From the NCBI GenBank assembly GCA_029210865.1, contig JARGGE010000077.1:1-9672 (forward strand): DNA of 9,672 bases. Direction: 5' to 3'. The notes under the pieces are model-generated. The model worked only from the letters and a program-made list of their open reading frames with translations. It did no database searches and was not told the DNA's origin. The position numbers and the translations under genes were made by a program. This DNA comes from Trueperaceae bacterium (GTDB lineage Bacteria; Deinococcota; Deinococci; Deinococcales; Trueperaceae). Below are positions 1-6,543 of the stretch, piece after piece. How positions within the stretch are numbered: the stretch's first letter is position 1; each line of letters opens with the position of its first letter.

Positions 1-47
1 ACCGGGATCCGGTGCGGCCGTCGCCGTGGTCGAGCGGGGGTGGACGC
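1..47. other. short non-coding tail downstream of sdhB, cut by the window edge
   Basis: This 47-bp stretch lies after the sdhB stop codon in the direction of sdh transcription. It contains a small inverted repeat at positions 1-13 (ACCGG, 3-nt centre, CCGGT) that runs into the window edge. It could be part of a terminator for the sdh operon, but there is no visible T-run and the structure may continue outside the window. No gene is seen here. Confidence 0.3.
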
Positions 48-746
48 TCAGGCGTTGCGCCAGAGCAGCTCGCGCTTGACCTCTTGGATGGCGCGGGTGA
101 TGGGGATGTCGCGCGGGCAGGCCTCGGTGCAGTTGTAGGCGGTGCGGCAGCGCCACAGGCCGTTCGCCTGGTTCATCACCTGAAGGCGCTCGGCCGCGCC
201 CTGGTCGCGCGAATCGAAGATGAAGCGGTGGGCGTTCACGATCGCGGCTGGGCCCAGGTAGCGGCCGTTCGTCCAGAACACCGGGCAGCTGGTGGTGCAG
301 GCCGCGCACAGGATGCACTTGGTGGTCTCGTCGAACACCGCGCGGTCCTCGGGGCTCTGGAGCCGCTCGGCCGGCGGGGCCGGGTCCTCGTTGATGAAGT
401 ACGGCAGCACGGCCTTGAAGGCGTCGAAGAACGGCTCCATGTCGACGATCAGGTCCTTGAGGACCTGCAGGCCGCGGATGGGTTCGATGGTGATCTTGGC
501 ACCCAGGTCCTTGACCAGGACCTTGCAGGCGAGCCGGTTGACGCCGTTGATGAGCATGGCGTCCGACCCACAGATGCCGTGGGCGCAGGAGCGGCGGAAG
601 GCGAGGCTACCGTCGACCTCCCACTTGATGTGGTTCATGACGTCGAGGATGCGGTCGGTGCCGCGCGCCTCGAAGGTGTAGTCCGACCAGTAGGGGCGGG
701 CGTCCGCCTCGGGGTCGAAGCGCTTGATCTTGACGTTGATCTGCAT
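48..746 (-). CDS. sdhB: succinate dehydrogenase iron-sulfur subunit SdhB
   Basis: This 232-residue protein carries electrons from the SdhA flavin to the quinone site through three Fe-S clusters, on the cytoplasmic face of the membrane. The N-terminal ferredoxin-like domain has the [2Fe-2S] ligands C54, C59 and C74, with D62 in the place of a fourth cysteine, as is usual in this family. The C-terminal domain has CILCAAC (C144, C147, C150), C154, C200, C206 and C210, the normal set for one [4Fe-4S] and one [3Fe-4S] cluster. The length is normal for the family. I chose the ATG at 746 because MQINVKIKRF begins the conserved domain. A longer reading frame upstream would add 38 low-complexity Arg-rich residues and would overlap sdhA. 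The gap to the sdhA stop is 11 bp and contains a purine-rich GAGGCGGGGG ribosome site. It is the last gene of the sdhCDAB operon. Identification is very secure. Confidence 0.97.
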   Translation of the reverse strand: MQINVKIKRFDPEADARPYWSDYTFEARGTDRILDVMNHIKWEVDGSLAFRRSCAHGICGSDAMLINGVNRLACKVLVKDLGAKITIEPIRGLQVLKDLIVDMEPFFDAFKAVLPYFINEDPAPPAERLQSPEDRAVFDETTKCILCAACTTSCPVFWTNGRYLGPAAIVNAHRFIFDSRDQGAAERLQVMNQANGLWRCRTAYNCTEACPRDIPITRAIQEVKRELLWRNA

Positions 747-757
747 GGGCCCCCGCC

Positions 758-2497
758 TCAGTAGGTGCGCGGCTTGGGCTCGAAGAGGCCCAGCGTGACC
801 GGCTTGTAGTCGATGCGTACGCCGTCGCCGTCCTTGTAGACGAGCGTGTGCTTGAGCCACTCGGCGTCGTCGCGCTCCTTGTAGTCCTCGCGTGAGTGGG
901 CGCCGCGCGACTCGGTGCGGTTGAGCGCGCCGTGCACCAACTGCTCGGCGTTGTCGATCAGGAAGCCGAGCTCGATCGCCTCGAGCAGCTCGGTGTTGAA
1001 CTGCTTCCCCTGGTCCTCGACGCCGATCCCCTTGGCGCGCTCCTTGAGGTCGGCGAGGATGGCGACCTGCCTCTCGAGGAACTCGTGGGTGCGGAAGACC
1101 GAGGCGTGGTCCTGCATGGTCTCCTGGAGCTCGCGCCGGATGTGGGACACCTTCTCGCGCCGGGGGCCGCTGCGCGTGCGCTCGACCAGCTCGCTCGCGC
1201 GGTCCTGGACGTCGGCCGGCAGCGGGCCGAAGCTCGCGCCGGCGGCGTACTTGGCCGCCTCGATGCCGGCGCGCCGACCGAAGACGATCAGGTCACCCAG
1301 CGAGTTGGTGCCCAGCCGGTTGGCGCCGTGGAGGCTGGCGCAGGCGACCTCGCCGGCGGCGTAGAGCCCGCGCACGATGGTGTCGTTCCCGTCCGAGACG
1401 ACCTCGGTGTCGATCGTGGTGGGGATGCCACCCATCGCGTAGTGCGCGGTGGGCTGGATCGGCACCAGCTCCGTGACCGGGTCGACGCCCAGGTAGATCC
1501 GCGCGAACTCGGTGATGTCGGGGAGCCGCTCCTCGATGATCGCCGCGTCGATGTGGGTCAGGTCGAGGTGGAGGTAATCCTTGTCGGGGCCGCACCCTTT
1601 GCCATCCCGGATCTCGAGGTACATCGCGCGGCTGACCATGTCGCGCGGCGCCAGGTCCTTGATGGTGGGCGCGTAGCGCTCCATGAAGCGCTCGCCGTCG
1701 GCGTTGCGCAGGATGCCGCCCTCACCGCGGGCGCCCTCGGTGAGCAGCACGCCCAGCTTGTACAGACCGGTGGGGTGGAACTGGTAGAACTCCGGGTCCT
1801 CGATCGGCAGCCCGCGCCGGTAGGCGATCGCCATCAGGTCGCCGGTGAGCGCGTGGGCGTTGCTGGTGACCTTGAACATGCGGCCGTTGCCGCCCGTGGC
1901 GATGATCGTCGCCTTGGCGTGGAAGGTGTGCAGCTGCCCGGTCGCCAACTCGTACGCGACCACGCCGCGGCATTCGCCGTCCTCGAGGATCAGGTCGAGC
2001 ACGTGGAACTCGTTGAAGAAGTTGACGCGGTCCTTGATCGACTGCTGGTACAGCGTCTGCAGGATCATGTGCCCGGTGCGGTCGGCGGCGTAGCAGGCGC
2101 GCTCGACGGCGCTCTTGCCGAACTCGCGGGTGTGCCCGCCGAACTTGCGCTGGGCGATCTTGCCCTCGGGGGTGCGGCTGAAGGGCAAGCCCATGTGCTC
2201 GAGCTCGTAGACCGCCTCGATGACCTCGCGCGCGAAGGTCTCGGCGACGTTCTGGTCGGTGAGGTAGTCGCCGCCCTTGATCGTGTCGAAGGCGTGCCAC
2301 TCGGGGTGGTCCTCGGAGACGTTGCCGAGCGCGGCGCCGACGCCGCCTTGCGCCGCACCCGTGTGCGAGCGCGTGGGGTAGAGCTTGCTGATCACCGCGA
2401 CCGACACGCCGGGGTGCTGCGCCGCGTAGCGCGCGGCCATCATCCCGGCGCCACCGGCGCCGACGACGATCACGTCGAAGGTGTGGGCTCGGGTCAT
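758..2497 (-). CDS. sdhA: succinate dehydrogenase flavoprotein subunit SdhA
   Basis: This is the 579-residue catalytic subunit that oxidises succinate to fumarate with covalently bound FAD, linking the TCA cycle to the quinone pool. The Rossmann motif GAGGAG is at residues 13-18. The flavinylation motif SHTGAAQGG places the covalent FAD histidine at H45. Further family signatures are FHPTG with H241, the catalytic arginine in RDMVSR (R285), HYAMGGIPT with H352, and GANRLGTNSLGDL with R394. The C-terminal helical and capping region, rich in ERDDAEW-type sequence, is complete. I chose the ATG at 2497 because MTRAHTFDVIVVG leads straight into the FAD motif and is preceded by GGAAGG at normal spacing. 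An ATG at 2539 would add 14 residues and overlap sdhD. It sits 13 bp downstream of sdhD and 11 bp upstream of sdhB. A 541-codon antisense frame opposite it is a GC-bias artefact. Confidence 0.98.
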   Translation of the reverse strand: MTRAHTFDVIVVGAGGAGMMAARYAAQHPGVSVAVISKLYPTRSHTGAAQGGVGAALGNVSEDHPEWHAFDTIKGGDYLTDQNVAETFAREVIEAVYELEHMGLPFSRTPEGKIAQRKFGGHTREFGKSAVERACYAADRTGHMILQTLYQQSIKDRVNFFNEFHVLDLILEDGECRGVVAYELATGQLHTFHAKATIIATGGNGRMFKVTSNAHALTGDLMAIAYRRGLPIEDPEFYQFHPTGLYKLGVLLTEGARGEGGILRNADGERFMERYAPTIKDLAPRDMVSRAMYLEIRDGKGCGPDKDYLHLDLTHIDAAIIEERLPDITEFARIYLGVDPVTELVPIQPTAHYAMGGIPTTIDTEVVSDGNDTIVRGLYAAGEVACASLHGANRLGTNSLGDLIVFGRRAGIEAAKYAAGASFGPLPADVQDRASELVERTRSGPRREKVSHIRRELQETMQDHASVFRTHEFLERQVAILADLKERAKGIGVEDQGKQFNTELLEAIELGFLIDNAEQLVHGALNRTESRGAHSREDYKERDDAEWLKHTLVYKDGDGVRIDYKPVTLGLFEPKPRTY

Positions 2498-2510
2498 CGT
2501 CCGCCTTCCA

Positions 2511-2966
2511 TCACTCGTTGAGGGCGCGCACGGCGGCACCCATCTCGTCGAAGCTGAACGTCCACAGCGCCATGACGCCCAGGACGAAGATCGCGGCGGC
2601 GGCGGTGAAGAGCACCGCCTTCCACCAGAACCGTGCGCCGGGGCGCTTGACGTAGTCCTCGAGCGAGTAGCGCAGGCCGTTCACGCCGTGGAGCATGGCG
2701 AACAGCAGCAGGAAGGAGTCGTAGAGCTTGACGCCGGGCTGGGACAGACGTCCGGCGACGTAGGCGAAGTCGATCTCGCCGGCGTTGAACGCCATGTTGT
2801 TCGCCCACAGGTGCCCGAACGTGAGGACCACGAGCAGGAACCCGGAGATGCGCATGAACACCCACCAGGCCAGCTCGGGGTTGGTGCCGTACGCGGCCTT
2901 GGCGTCGCGGAGCGTGCGCGGGGCGGTGGCGCGGGCGCCGCCCGTGGTCGCCGACGGGCGCGCCAT
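2511..2966 (-). CDS. sdhD: succinate dehydrogenase membrane anchor subunit SdhD
   Basis: This 151-residue hydrophobic subunit anchors SdhAB and helps form the quinone and haem b sites. A polar N-terminus of about 30 residues is followed by three likely membrane helices near residues 33-55, 82-102 and 115-138. H52, in TFGHLWANN, and H93, in MLHGVNGLR, lie within helices where haem-ligating histidines are expected. The HxxNGLR pattern is shared with SdhC (HALNGLR), consistent with the two anchors being related folds. The ATG at 2966 overlaps the sdhC stop in a TGATG junction sharing one base, which implies translational coupling. The frame stays open far upstream through sdhC, but that extension is Arg/Ala-rich shadow sequence. 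The sequence resembles Streptomyces SdhD as I recall it. It could be named sdhC in other schemes, because anchor naming varies. Confidence 0.93.
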   Translation of the reverse strand: MARPSATTGGARATAPRTLRDAKAAYGTNPELAWWVFMRISGFLLVVLTFGHLWANNMAFNAGEIDFAYVAGRLSQPGVKLYDSFLLLFAMLHGVNGLRYSLEDYVKRPGARFWWKAVLFTAAAAIFVLGVMALWTFSFDEMGAAVRALNE

Positions 2967-3325
2967 CAGGCGATCCCCAGGATCTCGGGGACGATCTTCC
3001 ACAGCACCGGGATGCCGATCAGCGCGGTCAGGCCGAGCACGCCGTACCAGAGCGGCGCCTGGTAGCGCACGCCCCAGGTGGTGAAGTCCATCATGATGAT
3101 CCGCAGGCCGTTGAGGGCGTGGTAGACGACGCCGGCGATGATCAAGATCAACCCGATGCGGAACGGCCACTGATGGTAGAAGGCCAGGAAGGCGTTGAAC
3201 GGGCCGTCCGGTCCCCACATCACCAAGCTGATGTCGATGACGTGCAGCAGCAAGTACAACGCCAGCGCGACCCCCGACATCCGATGGAACACGAAGGCCC
3301 ACTGGCCCTCTCGACCTCGGTACAT
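2966..3325 (-). CDS. sdhC: succinate dehydrogenase cytochrome b556-type anchor subunit SdhC
   Basis: This 119-residue protein is the first gene of the sdh operon and the second membrane anchor. It begins MYRGREGQWAFVFHRMSG, the classic amino end of short SdhC proteins in Actinomycetota and Deinococcota. Three helices are predicted near residues 17-36, 56-78 and 93-113. H28 (LLLHVIDI) and H69 (VYHALNG) are candidate axial haem ligands, and H14 is in the HRxSG signature. I chose the ATG at 3325 because of this conserved start and because GAGGAGG (plus-strand positions 3335-3341) lies 9 nt upstream. An upstream start at 3391 would add 22 Arg-rich residues with no homology appearance. The stop overlaps the sdhD start by one base. 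The leader upstream contains a perfect inverted repeat and a candidate promoter, described separately. Confidence 0.95.
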   Translation of the reverse strand: MYRGREGQWAFVFHRMSGVALALYLLLHVIDISLVMWGPDGPFNAFLAFYHQWPFRIGLILIIAGVVYHALNGLRIIMMDFTTWGVRYQAPLWYGVLGLTALIGIPVLWKIVPEILGIA

Positions 3326-3361
3326 GCGGCTCGACCTCCTCGGACGCCGCGCGCGGTGCCC

Positions 3362-3380
3362 GCGTCCCCGGCGGGGACGC
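3362..3380. repeat. 19-bp near-perfect inverted repeat in the sdh leader
   Basis: GCGTCCCCGGCGGGGACGC has 9-bp arms around a single central base. It sits 36 bp upstream of the sdhC start codon and downstream of the proposed sdh promoter, so it would be transcribed as part of the leader. As RNA it can form an 8-bp stem with a 3-nt loop. An outer pair, GTGCC (3356-3360) and GGCAC (3387-3391), could lengthen the stem across an asymmetric internal loop. It could be an operator dyad or an mRNA leader hairpin; the sequence does not decide. Confidence 0.6.
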
Positions 3381-3417
3381 ACGAGCGGCACGAAACACCA
3401 CGCGGGCGGTGCGACGC

Positions 3418-3475
3418 GCGGAGTGTACCACCGGCGCCCGCCGCGTCGTTGATGGCGCGGCTTGCGGAATGTACC
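3418..3475. repeat. pair of 12-bp direct repeats GCGGARTGTACC in the divergent control region
   Basis: GCGGAGTGTACC at 3418-3429 and GCGGAATGTACC at 3464-3475 match at 11 of 12 positions and are 46 bp apart. Both lie between the divergent sdhC and phosphatidyltransferase genes. On the minus strand each contains a TACAYT hexamer that fits a TANNNT -10 element, so they could be two sdh promoters. They could also be two copies of a regulator site. The first copy overlaps the candidate extended -10 element. Confidence 0.45.
3422..3430 (-). promoter_or_regulatory. candidate extended -10 promoter element for the sdh operon
   Basis: On the minus strand this reads TGGTACACT, an extended -10 (TGn) followed by TACACT, which fits the actinobacterial TANNNT pattern. 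Transcription starting about 7 nt downstream (near 3415) would give a leader of about 90 nt carrying the inverted repeat and the GAGGAGG ribosome site. I see no good -35 hexamer. A second possible -10, TACATT, lies 46 bp further upstream. Confidence 0.4.
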
Positions 3476-3507
3476 CGGTTGGACGTTGCGGCACGTCCCC
3501 TGCCGCG

Positions 3508-3513
3508 TACCGT
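3508..3513 (+). promoter_or_regulatory. candidate -10 element (TACCGT) for the lipid/redox operon
   Basis: TACCGT fits TANNNT and lies 6 nt before the GTG at 3520, so transcription would begin at or very near the start codon and the mRNA would be leaderless. The same geometry is seen at the HAD gene and the tRNA-editing gene in this window. There is no clear -35 hexamer. The weak GGAG at 3515-3518 is too close to the GTG to be a good ribosome site, which also favours a leaderless start. Confidence 0.4.
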
Positions 3514-3519
3514 CGGAGC

Positions 3520-4167
3520 GTGATCGACTGCGTCCTCCGCCCCGTCAAGACGCGCCTGCTCGCGCCGCTCGCGGGCCGGCTCGCGCCCGTCCCGCCCGCT
3601 GCCCTCACCGCGGTCGGCCTCGCCGTGGGGCTCGCGGCCGCCGGCCTCGCCGCCGCCGGGCGCTTCGACGCGGCGCTGCTGGCCTGGCTGGCCAACCGCC
3701 TCCTCGACGGCCTCGACGGCGACGTCGCGCGCGCCTCTGGTCGGGCGGGACCGCGCGGCGCCTTCCTCGACCTCATGGCCGACCTGACGGTGTACGCCGC
3801 GGTCCCGCTCGGGCTCGCAGCCGGCGCCGCGGCGCACGGGTTCGCCGACCCCGTCGCGGTGTGGTCCGCCGCGGCGCTCGCGGTCGCGGCCTTCTACGTG
3901 AACCTCGGCTCGCTCGCCTTCCTGTCGGCAGCGCTCGCCCTGGAGGCCGAAGGGCGGCGCGCGGGCGGCGGCGGCTCGGCGCCCGGCCTCCACCTGCCCG
4001 CCGGCCTGATCGAGGGGGCCGAGACCGTCGTCCTCTTCACCCTCGCCCTCGCGCTGCCCGCGTACGCGTCCTGGACGCTGGGGACGATCGCCGCGCTGGT
4101 GTTCGCCAGCGCGCTGCAGCGCGTCGGGTGGGGCGCTCGGCGGCTGGCGCCGGGAGGGGCGGCGTGA
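3520..4167 (+). CDS. CDP-alcohol phosphatidyltransferase family membrane protein
   Basis: This 215-residue integral membrane enzyme should transfer a phosphatidyl (or similar) group from a CDP-linked donor to an alcohol, making phospholipid at the inner leaflet. The full family signature DGx2ARx8Gx3Dx3D is present, from D66-G67 through A70-R71 and G80 to D84 and D88, so all catalytic and metal-binding residues are intact. Hydrophobic segments lie near residues 28-46, 50-62, 89-108, 112-141 and 167-199. The phrase GLIEGAETVVLF (163-173) resembles a conserved stretch of one uncharacterised subfamily. The acceptor (glycerol-3-phosphate, inositol, serine or other) cannot be read from sequence. 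I chose the GTG at 3520 because it starts just before the conserved RPVKTRL region and lies 6 nt from a TANNNT element. An ATG at 3469 would add 17 residues. The stop overlaps the next gene by 4 nt (GTGA). It is divergent from sdhC. Confidence 0.85.
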   Translation: MIDCVLRPVKTRLLAPLAGRLAPVPPAALTAVGLAVGLAAAGLAAAGRFDAALLAWLANRLLDGLDGDVARASGRAGPRGAFLDLMADLTVYAAVPLGLAAGAAAHGFADPVAVWSAAALAVAAFYVNLGSLAFLSAALALEAEGRRAGGGGSAPGLHLPAGLIEGAETVVLFTLALALPAYASWTLGTIAALVFASALQRVGWGARRLAPGGAA

Positions 4168-4991
4168 CGCGCGGCGAGCCCGGCGGTGCGCCGCGACGCG
4201 CCCCCGGCGGCCGTGCCGGTCCGCCCCGCTGGCCCGTCGCGCTCGCGTGGGGGACGCTGCTGGTGGCGTACCTCGTCGCCATGCGCGCCACCGGGCTGGG
4301 GCCGCTCGGCGCGCTCCAGGCGCTCGTCGCGCTTCTCGCCGACCACCCGGCGGGGCCGCTCGCCTTCGCCCTGGCCTACGTCCTGCGGCCGCTCTTGCTG
4401 TTCTCGGCGACGGTGCTCACGATCGGCGCCGGGCACCTCTACGGCCCCTGGCTCGGCTTCCTCGTCGTGCTCGTCGGCGCCAACGGCGGTGCCCTGCTCG
4501 CCTACGGGCTCGCCCGCTGGCTCAGCGGTCCGTGGGCCACGCGCTTGCTCGCATCGCCGCGCGGCGGCGCGCTGGCGACGCGCCTGCGCGACCGGACCTT
4601 CGAGACCGTGCTGACGCTGCGCTTCCTGTTCACGCCGTACGACGCCGTGAACTACCTCGCCGGCGCGCTGCGGCTGCGCCCGGGACCCTTCGTGCTCGCG
4701 ACCGCGCTGGGTTCGATCCCCGGCTCCCTGACCTTCCTGCTGTTCGGCGCCTCGATCGGCGACCTGAGCGCGCTGGCCGACGGGCGGTTGCCCAGCCTCG
4801 ACGCGCGCGCGCTCGCGGCCTCGGCCACGCTGTTCGTCGCCTCACTGGTGGCCTCGCGCACGCTGCGACGCCGCGTCGCCCGCCGCGAGGCCGCCGCTGC
4901 CGGGAGCAGCGGCACCGGGAGCACCGTCACCGCGAGCGCCGCCAGCGGGGCCGCCGCGCCGCCGTCCGGTACGACCGAGGTGGCGCCGTGA
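4164..4991 (+). CDS. TVP38/TMEM64 (VTT domain, DedA-superfamily) membrane protein
   Basis: This 275-residue protein belongs to the VTT/DedA group of integral membrane proteins, some members of which move lipids between leaflets. Visible signatures are VLTIGAGHLYGPWLG (84-98), with the re-entrant-loop pattern, then a helix ending AYGLARWL. FLFTPYDAVNYLAGAL (154-169) and TALGSIPGSLTFLLFG (180-195) follow. In this protein the family's usual Arg/Pro loop reads LRFLFTPYD. Membrane segments lie near 24-40, 65-82, 97-116 and 215-231, plus the two re-entrant loops. The N-terminus is a basic Gly/Pro-rich tail and the last 35 residues are an Ala/Ser/Thr-rich, probably disordered tail. I chose the GTG at 4164 because it forms a GTGA overlap with the upstream stop and has GGGAGGGG (4152-4159) at good spacing. 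It overlaps the downstream flavoenzyme in the same way. In some bacteria this domain and the downstream domain are, to my knowledge, fused in one polypeptide. Confidence 0.88.
   Translation: MTRGEPGGAPRRAPGGRAGPPRWPVALAWGTLLVAYLVAMRATGLGPLGALQALVALLADHPAGPLAFALAYVLRPLLLFSATVLTIGAGHLYGPWLGFLVVLVGANGGALLAYGLARWLSGPWATRLLASPRGGALATRLRDRTFETVLTLRFLFTPYDAVNYLAGALRLRPGPFVLATALGSIPGSLTFLLFGASIGDLSALADGRLPSLDARALAASATLFVASLVASRTLRRRVARREAAAAGSSGTGSTVTASAASGAAAPPSGTTEVAP
4893..4913. repeat. 8-bp stem inverted repeat near the end of the VTT gene
   Basis: GCCGCTGC (4893-4900) and GCAGCGGC (4906-4913) are exact reverse complements around a 5-nt loop CGGGA. The element lies inside the low-complexity 3' tail of the VTT gene, 75 bp before the flavoenzyme start. 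It may simply reflect Ala/Ser/Gly-rich codons. It could also be an mRNA hairpin affecting the transcript between the two genes. Confidence 0.4.
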
Positions 4992-6493
4992 CCGCCCCAG
5001 GCACGACCCGCGCGGGCGCGGGCGACACGCGTGCCGAGGCCACGGCTGTCAGCGACCAGCGCTTCGACGCCGTGGTCGTCGGTGCCGGGTCCGGCGGGCT
5101 CACCGTCGCGTTCGGCCTCGCCCGCACCGGCAAGCGCGTGGCGGTGGTGGAGGCGGACGCGGTCGGTGGCGATTGCACCAACGTCGGCTGCATCCCGTCC
5201 AAGACGCTGCTGGCCGCCTCGCGCGCGCTCGCCGAACGCGGTCTGCGCGCCGGCGATCCGGGCTGGGCGGACGCGGCGCGCACGGTGCTCGCCTTCGTGC
5301 GCGCCAAGCGCGACGCGCTCCGCGAGCGCGAGGACCACGAGGTCGCCGTCGAGCCCAACCTCACCCTCGTCCGCGGCCGCGCCCGCCTGCTGGCTGCCGA
5401 TCGCGTGGCGGTGGCCACGGCCGGCGACGGCGCGGCCGAGCGCGTCCTGGTCGCACCGATCGTCGTTCTCGCCACCGGCGCGCGGGCGGTCACGATCCCG
5501 CTGCCCGGCCTCGACGCCGACGTGGCGACCACGAACGCCACGCTGTTCGACCTGGTCGACCCACCGCGCCACCTCGCCGTCATCGGCGGCGGCGCGATCG
5601 GCGCCGAGATGGCGACCGCGTTCGCGCGCCTGGGCAGCCGGGTGACGCTGGTGGAGGCCGCGCCGCAGCTGCTGCCGGCCGCGCCGGCGGCGGCCGCCGA
5701 GCTCGTGAGCGCCGGCCTGCGCGCGCGCGGCGTGGCCGTGCACGTGGGCGCCAAGGCGGTCCGCTACGAGCGCGACGGCGGGATGCTGCACCTCGAGACC
5801 GACGGCGACGCCGTCGCGGTCGCGGGCGTCGACCGCGTGCTCGTCGCCGTCGGCCGCCGGCCGAACGTCGACGGCCTCGGGCTCGAGGCGCTCGGCGTGC
5901 GCGTCGGCCGCGGCGGCATCGCCACCGACCGCGCCCACCGGACCTCGGTGCGCGGCCTCTACGCGATCGGCGACGCGACCGAGCGCGCCAAGTTCACGCA
6001 CGCGGCCAACGCCCAGGGGCGCCGGCTGGTGCGCCACCTCACGGCGCCCTGGCTGCCGCTCGTGCCCGAGGGCGACTACCCGGCGGCCACCTTCACCGAG
6101 CCCGAGGTGGCGCAGGTCGGCCCGTCGCTCGCGGCCCTCCAGGCGCGCTACGGCGCCGACCTGGTGGTCACCCACCGGGTCGACCTGGCCGCCCTCGACC
6201 GGGGCTACGTCGAGGGCCACGACGCCGGCTTCGTGGAGGCGCACGCGATGCGCCTCACCGGCCGCGTCCTCGCCGCGACCGTGGTCGGGCCGCACGCCGC
6301 GGAGCTGATCCAACTGCTCGTCTGGCTGCAGCGCCGCCGTGGCTCGCTGTGGCAGCTCTCGCGCCACGTGGTCGCCTACCCGGCGCTCTCGGAGGGACTG
6401 AAGAAGGTGGCCGACGCCTTCGTCTTCGCCACCCTGCCGAAGCTGCCCCGCGAGCTGGGCGCCTACCTGCGCCACCGCTGGCGGCGGCGCTGA
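4988..6493 (+). CDS. FAD-dependent pyridine nucleotide-disulfide oxidoreductase, mercuric-reductase-like
   Basis: This 501-residue soluble flavoenzyme belongs to the class I disulfide oxidoreductases (lipoamide dehydrogenase, glutathione and mercuric reductases). FAD binding is shown by GAGSGG (32-37), the redox-active disulfide by GGDCTNVGCIPSK (C63, C68), NAD(P)H binding by VIGGGAIGAE (198-207), and the second FAD contact by LYAIGDA (324-330). The dimerisation domain runs from about 365 to 475. Instead of the HPTxxE catalytic His-Glu pair of lipoamide dehydrogenase it has YPALSE (464-469), so the histidine is replaced by tyrosine as in mercuric reductase-type enzymes. It lacks the terminal Cys-Cys pair and the heavy-metal N-terminal domain of true MerA, so mercury reduction is unlikely. 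The substrate is unknown. The GTG at 4988 overlaps the VTT stop by 4 nt and follows GAGGTGG. The first 25 residues are a disordered extension. It ends the three-gene operon. Confidence 0.9.
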   Translation: MTAPGTTRAGAGDTRAEATAVSDQRFDAVVVGAGSGGLTVAFGLARTGKRVAVVEADAVGGDCTNVGCIPSKTLLAASRALAERGLRAGDPGWADAARTVLAFVRAKRDALREREDHEVAVEPNLTLVRGRARLLAADRVAVATAGDGAAERVLVAPIVVLATGARAVTIPLPGLDADVATTNATLFDLVDPPRHLAVIGGGAIGAEMATAFARLGSRVTLVEAAPQLLPAAPAAAAELVSAGLRARGVAVHVGAKAVRYERDGGMLHLETDGDAVAVAGVDRVLVAVGRRPNVDGLGLEALGVRVGRGGIATDRAHRTSVRGLYAIGDATERAKFTHAANAQGRRLVRHLTAPWLPLVPEGDYPAATFTEPEVAQVGPSLAALQARYGADLVVTHRVDLAALDRGYVEGHDAGFVEAHAMRLTGRVLAATVVGPHAAELIQLLVWLQRRRGSLWQLSRHVVAYPALSEGLKKVADAFVFATLPKLPRELGAYLRHRWRRR

Positions 6494-6543
6494 CCAGCGA
6501 GGCGCCGCGGTCGCTTCGCGACGACGAGCGCGCCGCGCCGCGT

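Noticed and set aside
896..2521. A 541-codon open frame on the plus strand, antisense to sdhA
   Set aside because: It lies fully opposite a strongly conserved sdhA. Its translation is repetitive in Val, Gly, Ala, Glu, Arg and Asp, which is expected from the complement of high-GC codons. No domain is recognisable.
4247..6493. A single long protein joining the VTT region to the flavoenzyme
   Set aside because: The VTT motifs are in a different frame from the flavoenzyme, and the residues upstream of 4988 in the flavoenzyme frame are Arg-rich shadow sequence. The genes are separate and overlap by 4 nt; fusion is known only in other organisms.
4988..6493. Calling the flavoenzyme merA or lpdA
   Set aside because: It lacks the terminal Cys-Cys and heavy-metal domain of MerA, and lacks the catalytic His of lipoamide dehydrogenase. 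No mer genes or 2-oxoacid dehydrogenase genes are nearby.
6510..6522. A 5-bp hairpin (GTCGC, loop TTC, GCGAC) just after the flavoenzyme stop as a terminator
   Set aside because: The stem is short, has no T-run, and such hairpins are frequent by chance in DNA this GC-rich. It may still contribute, but I cannot support it as a feature.
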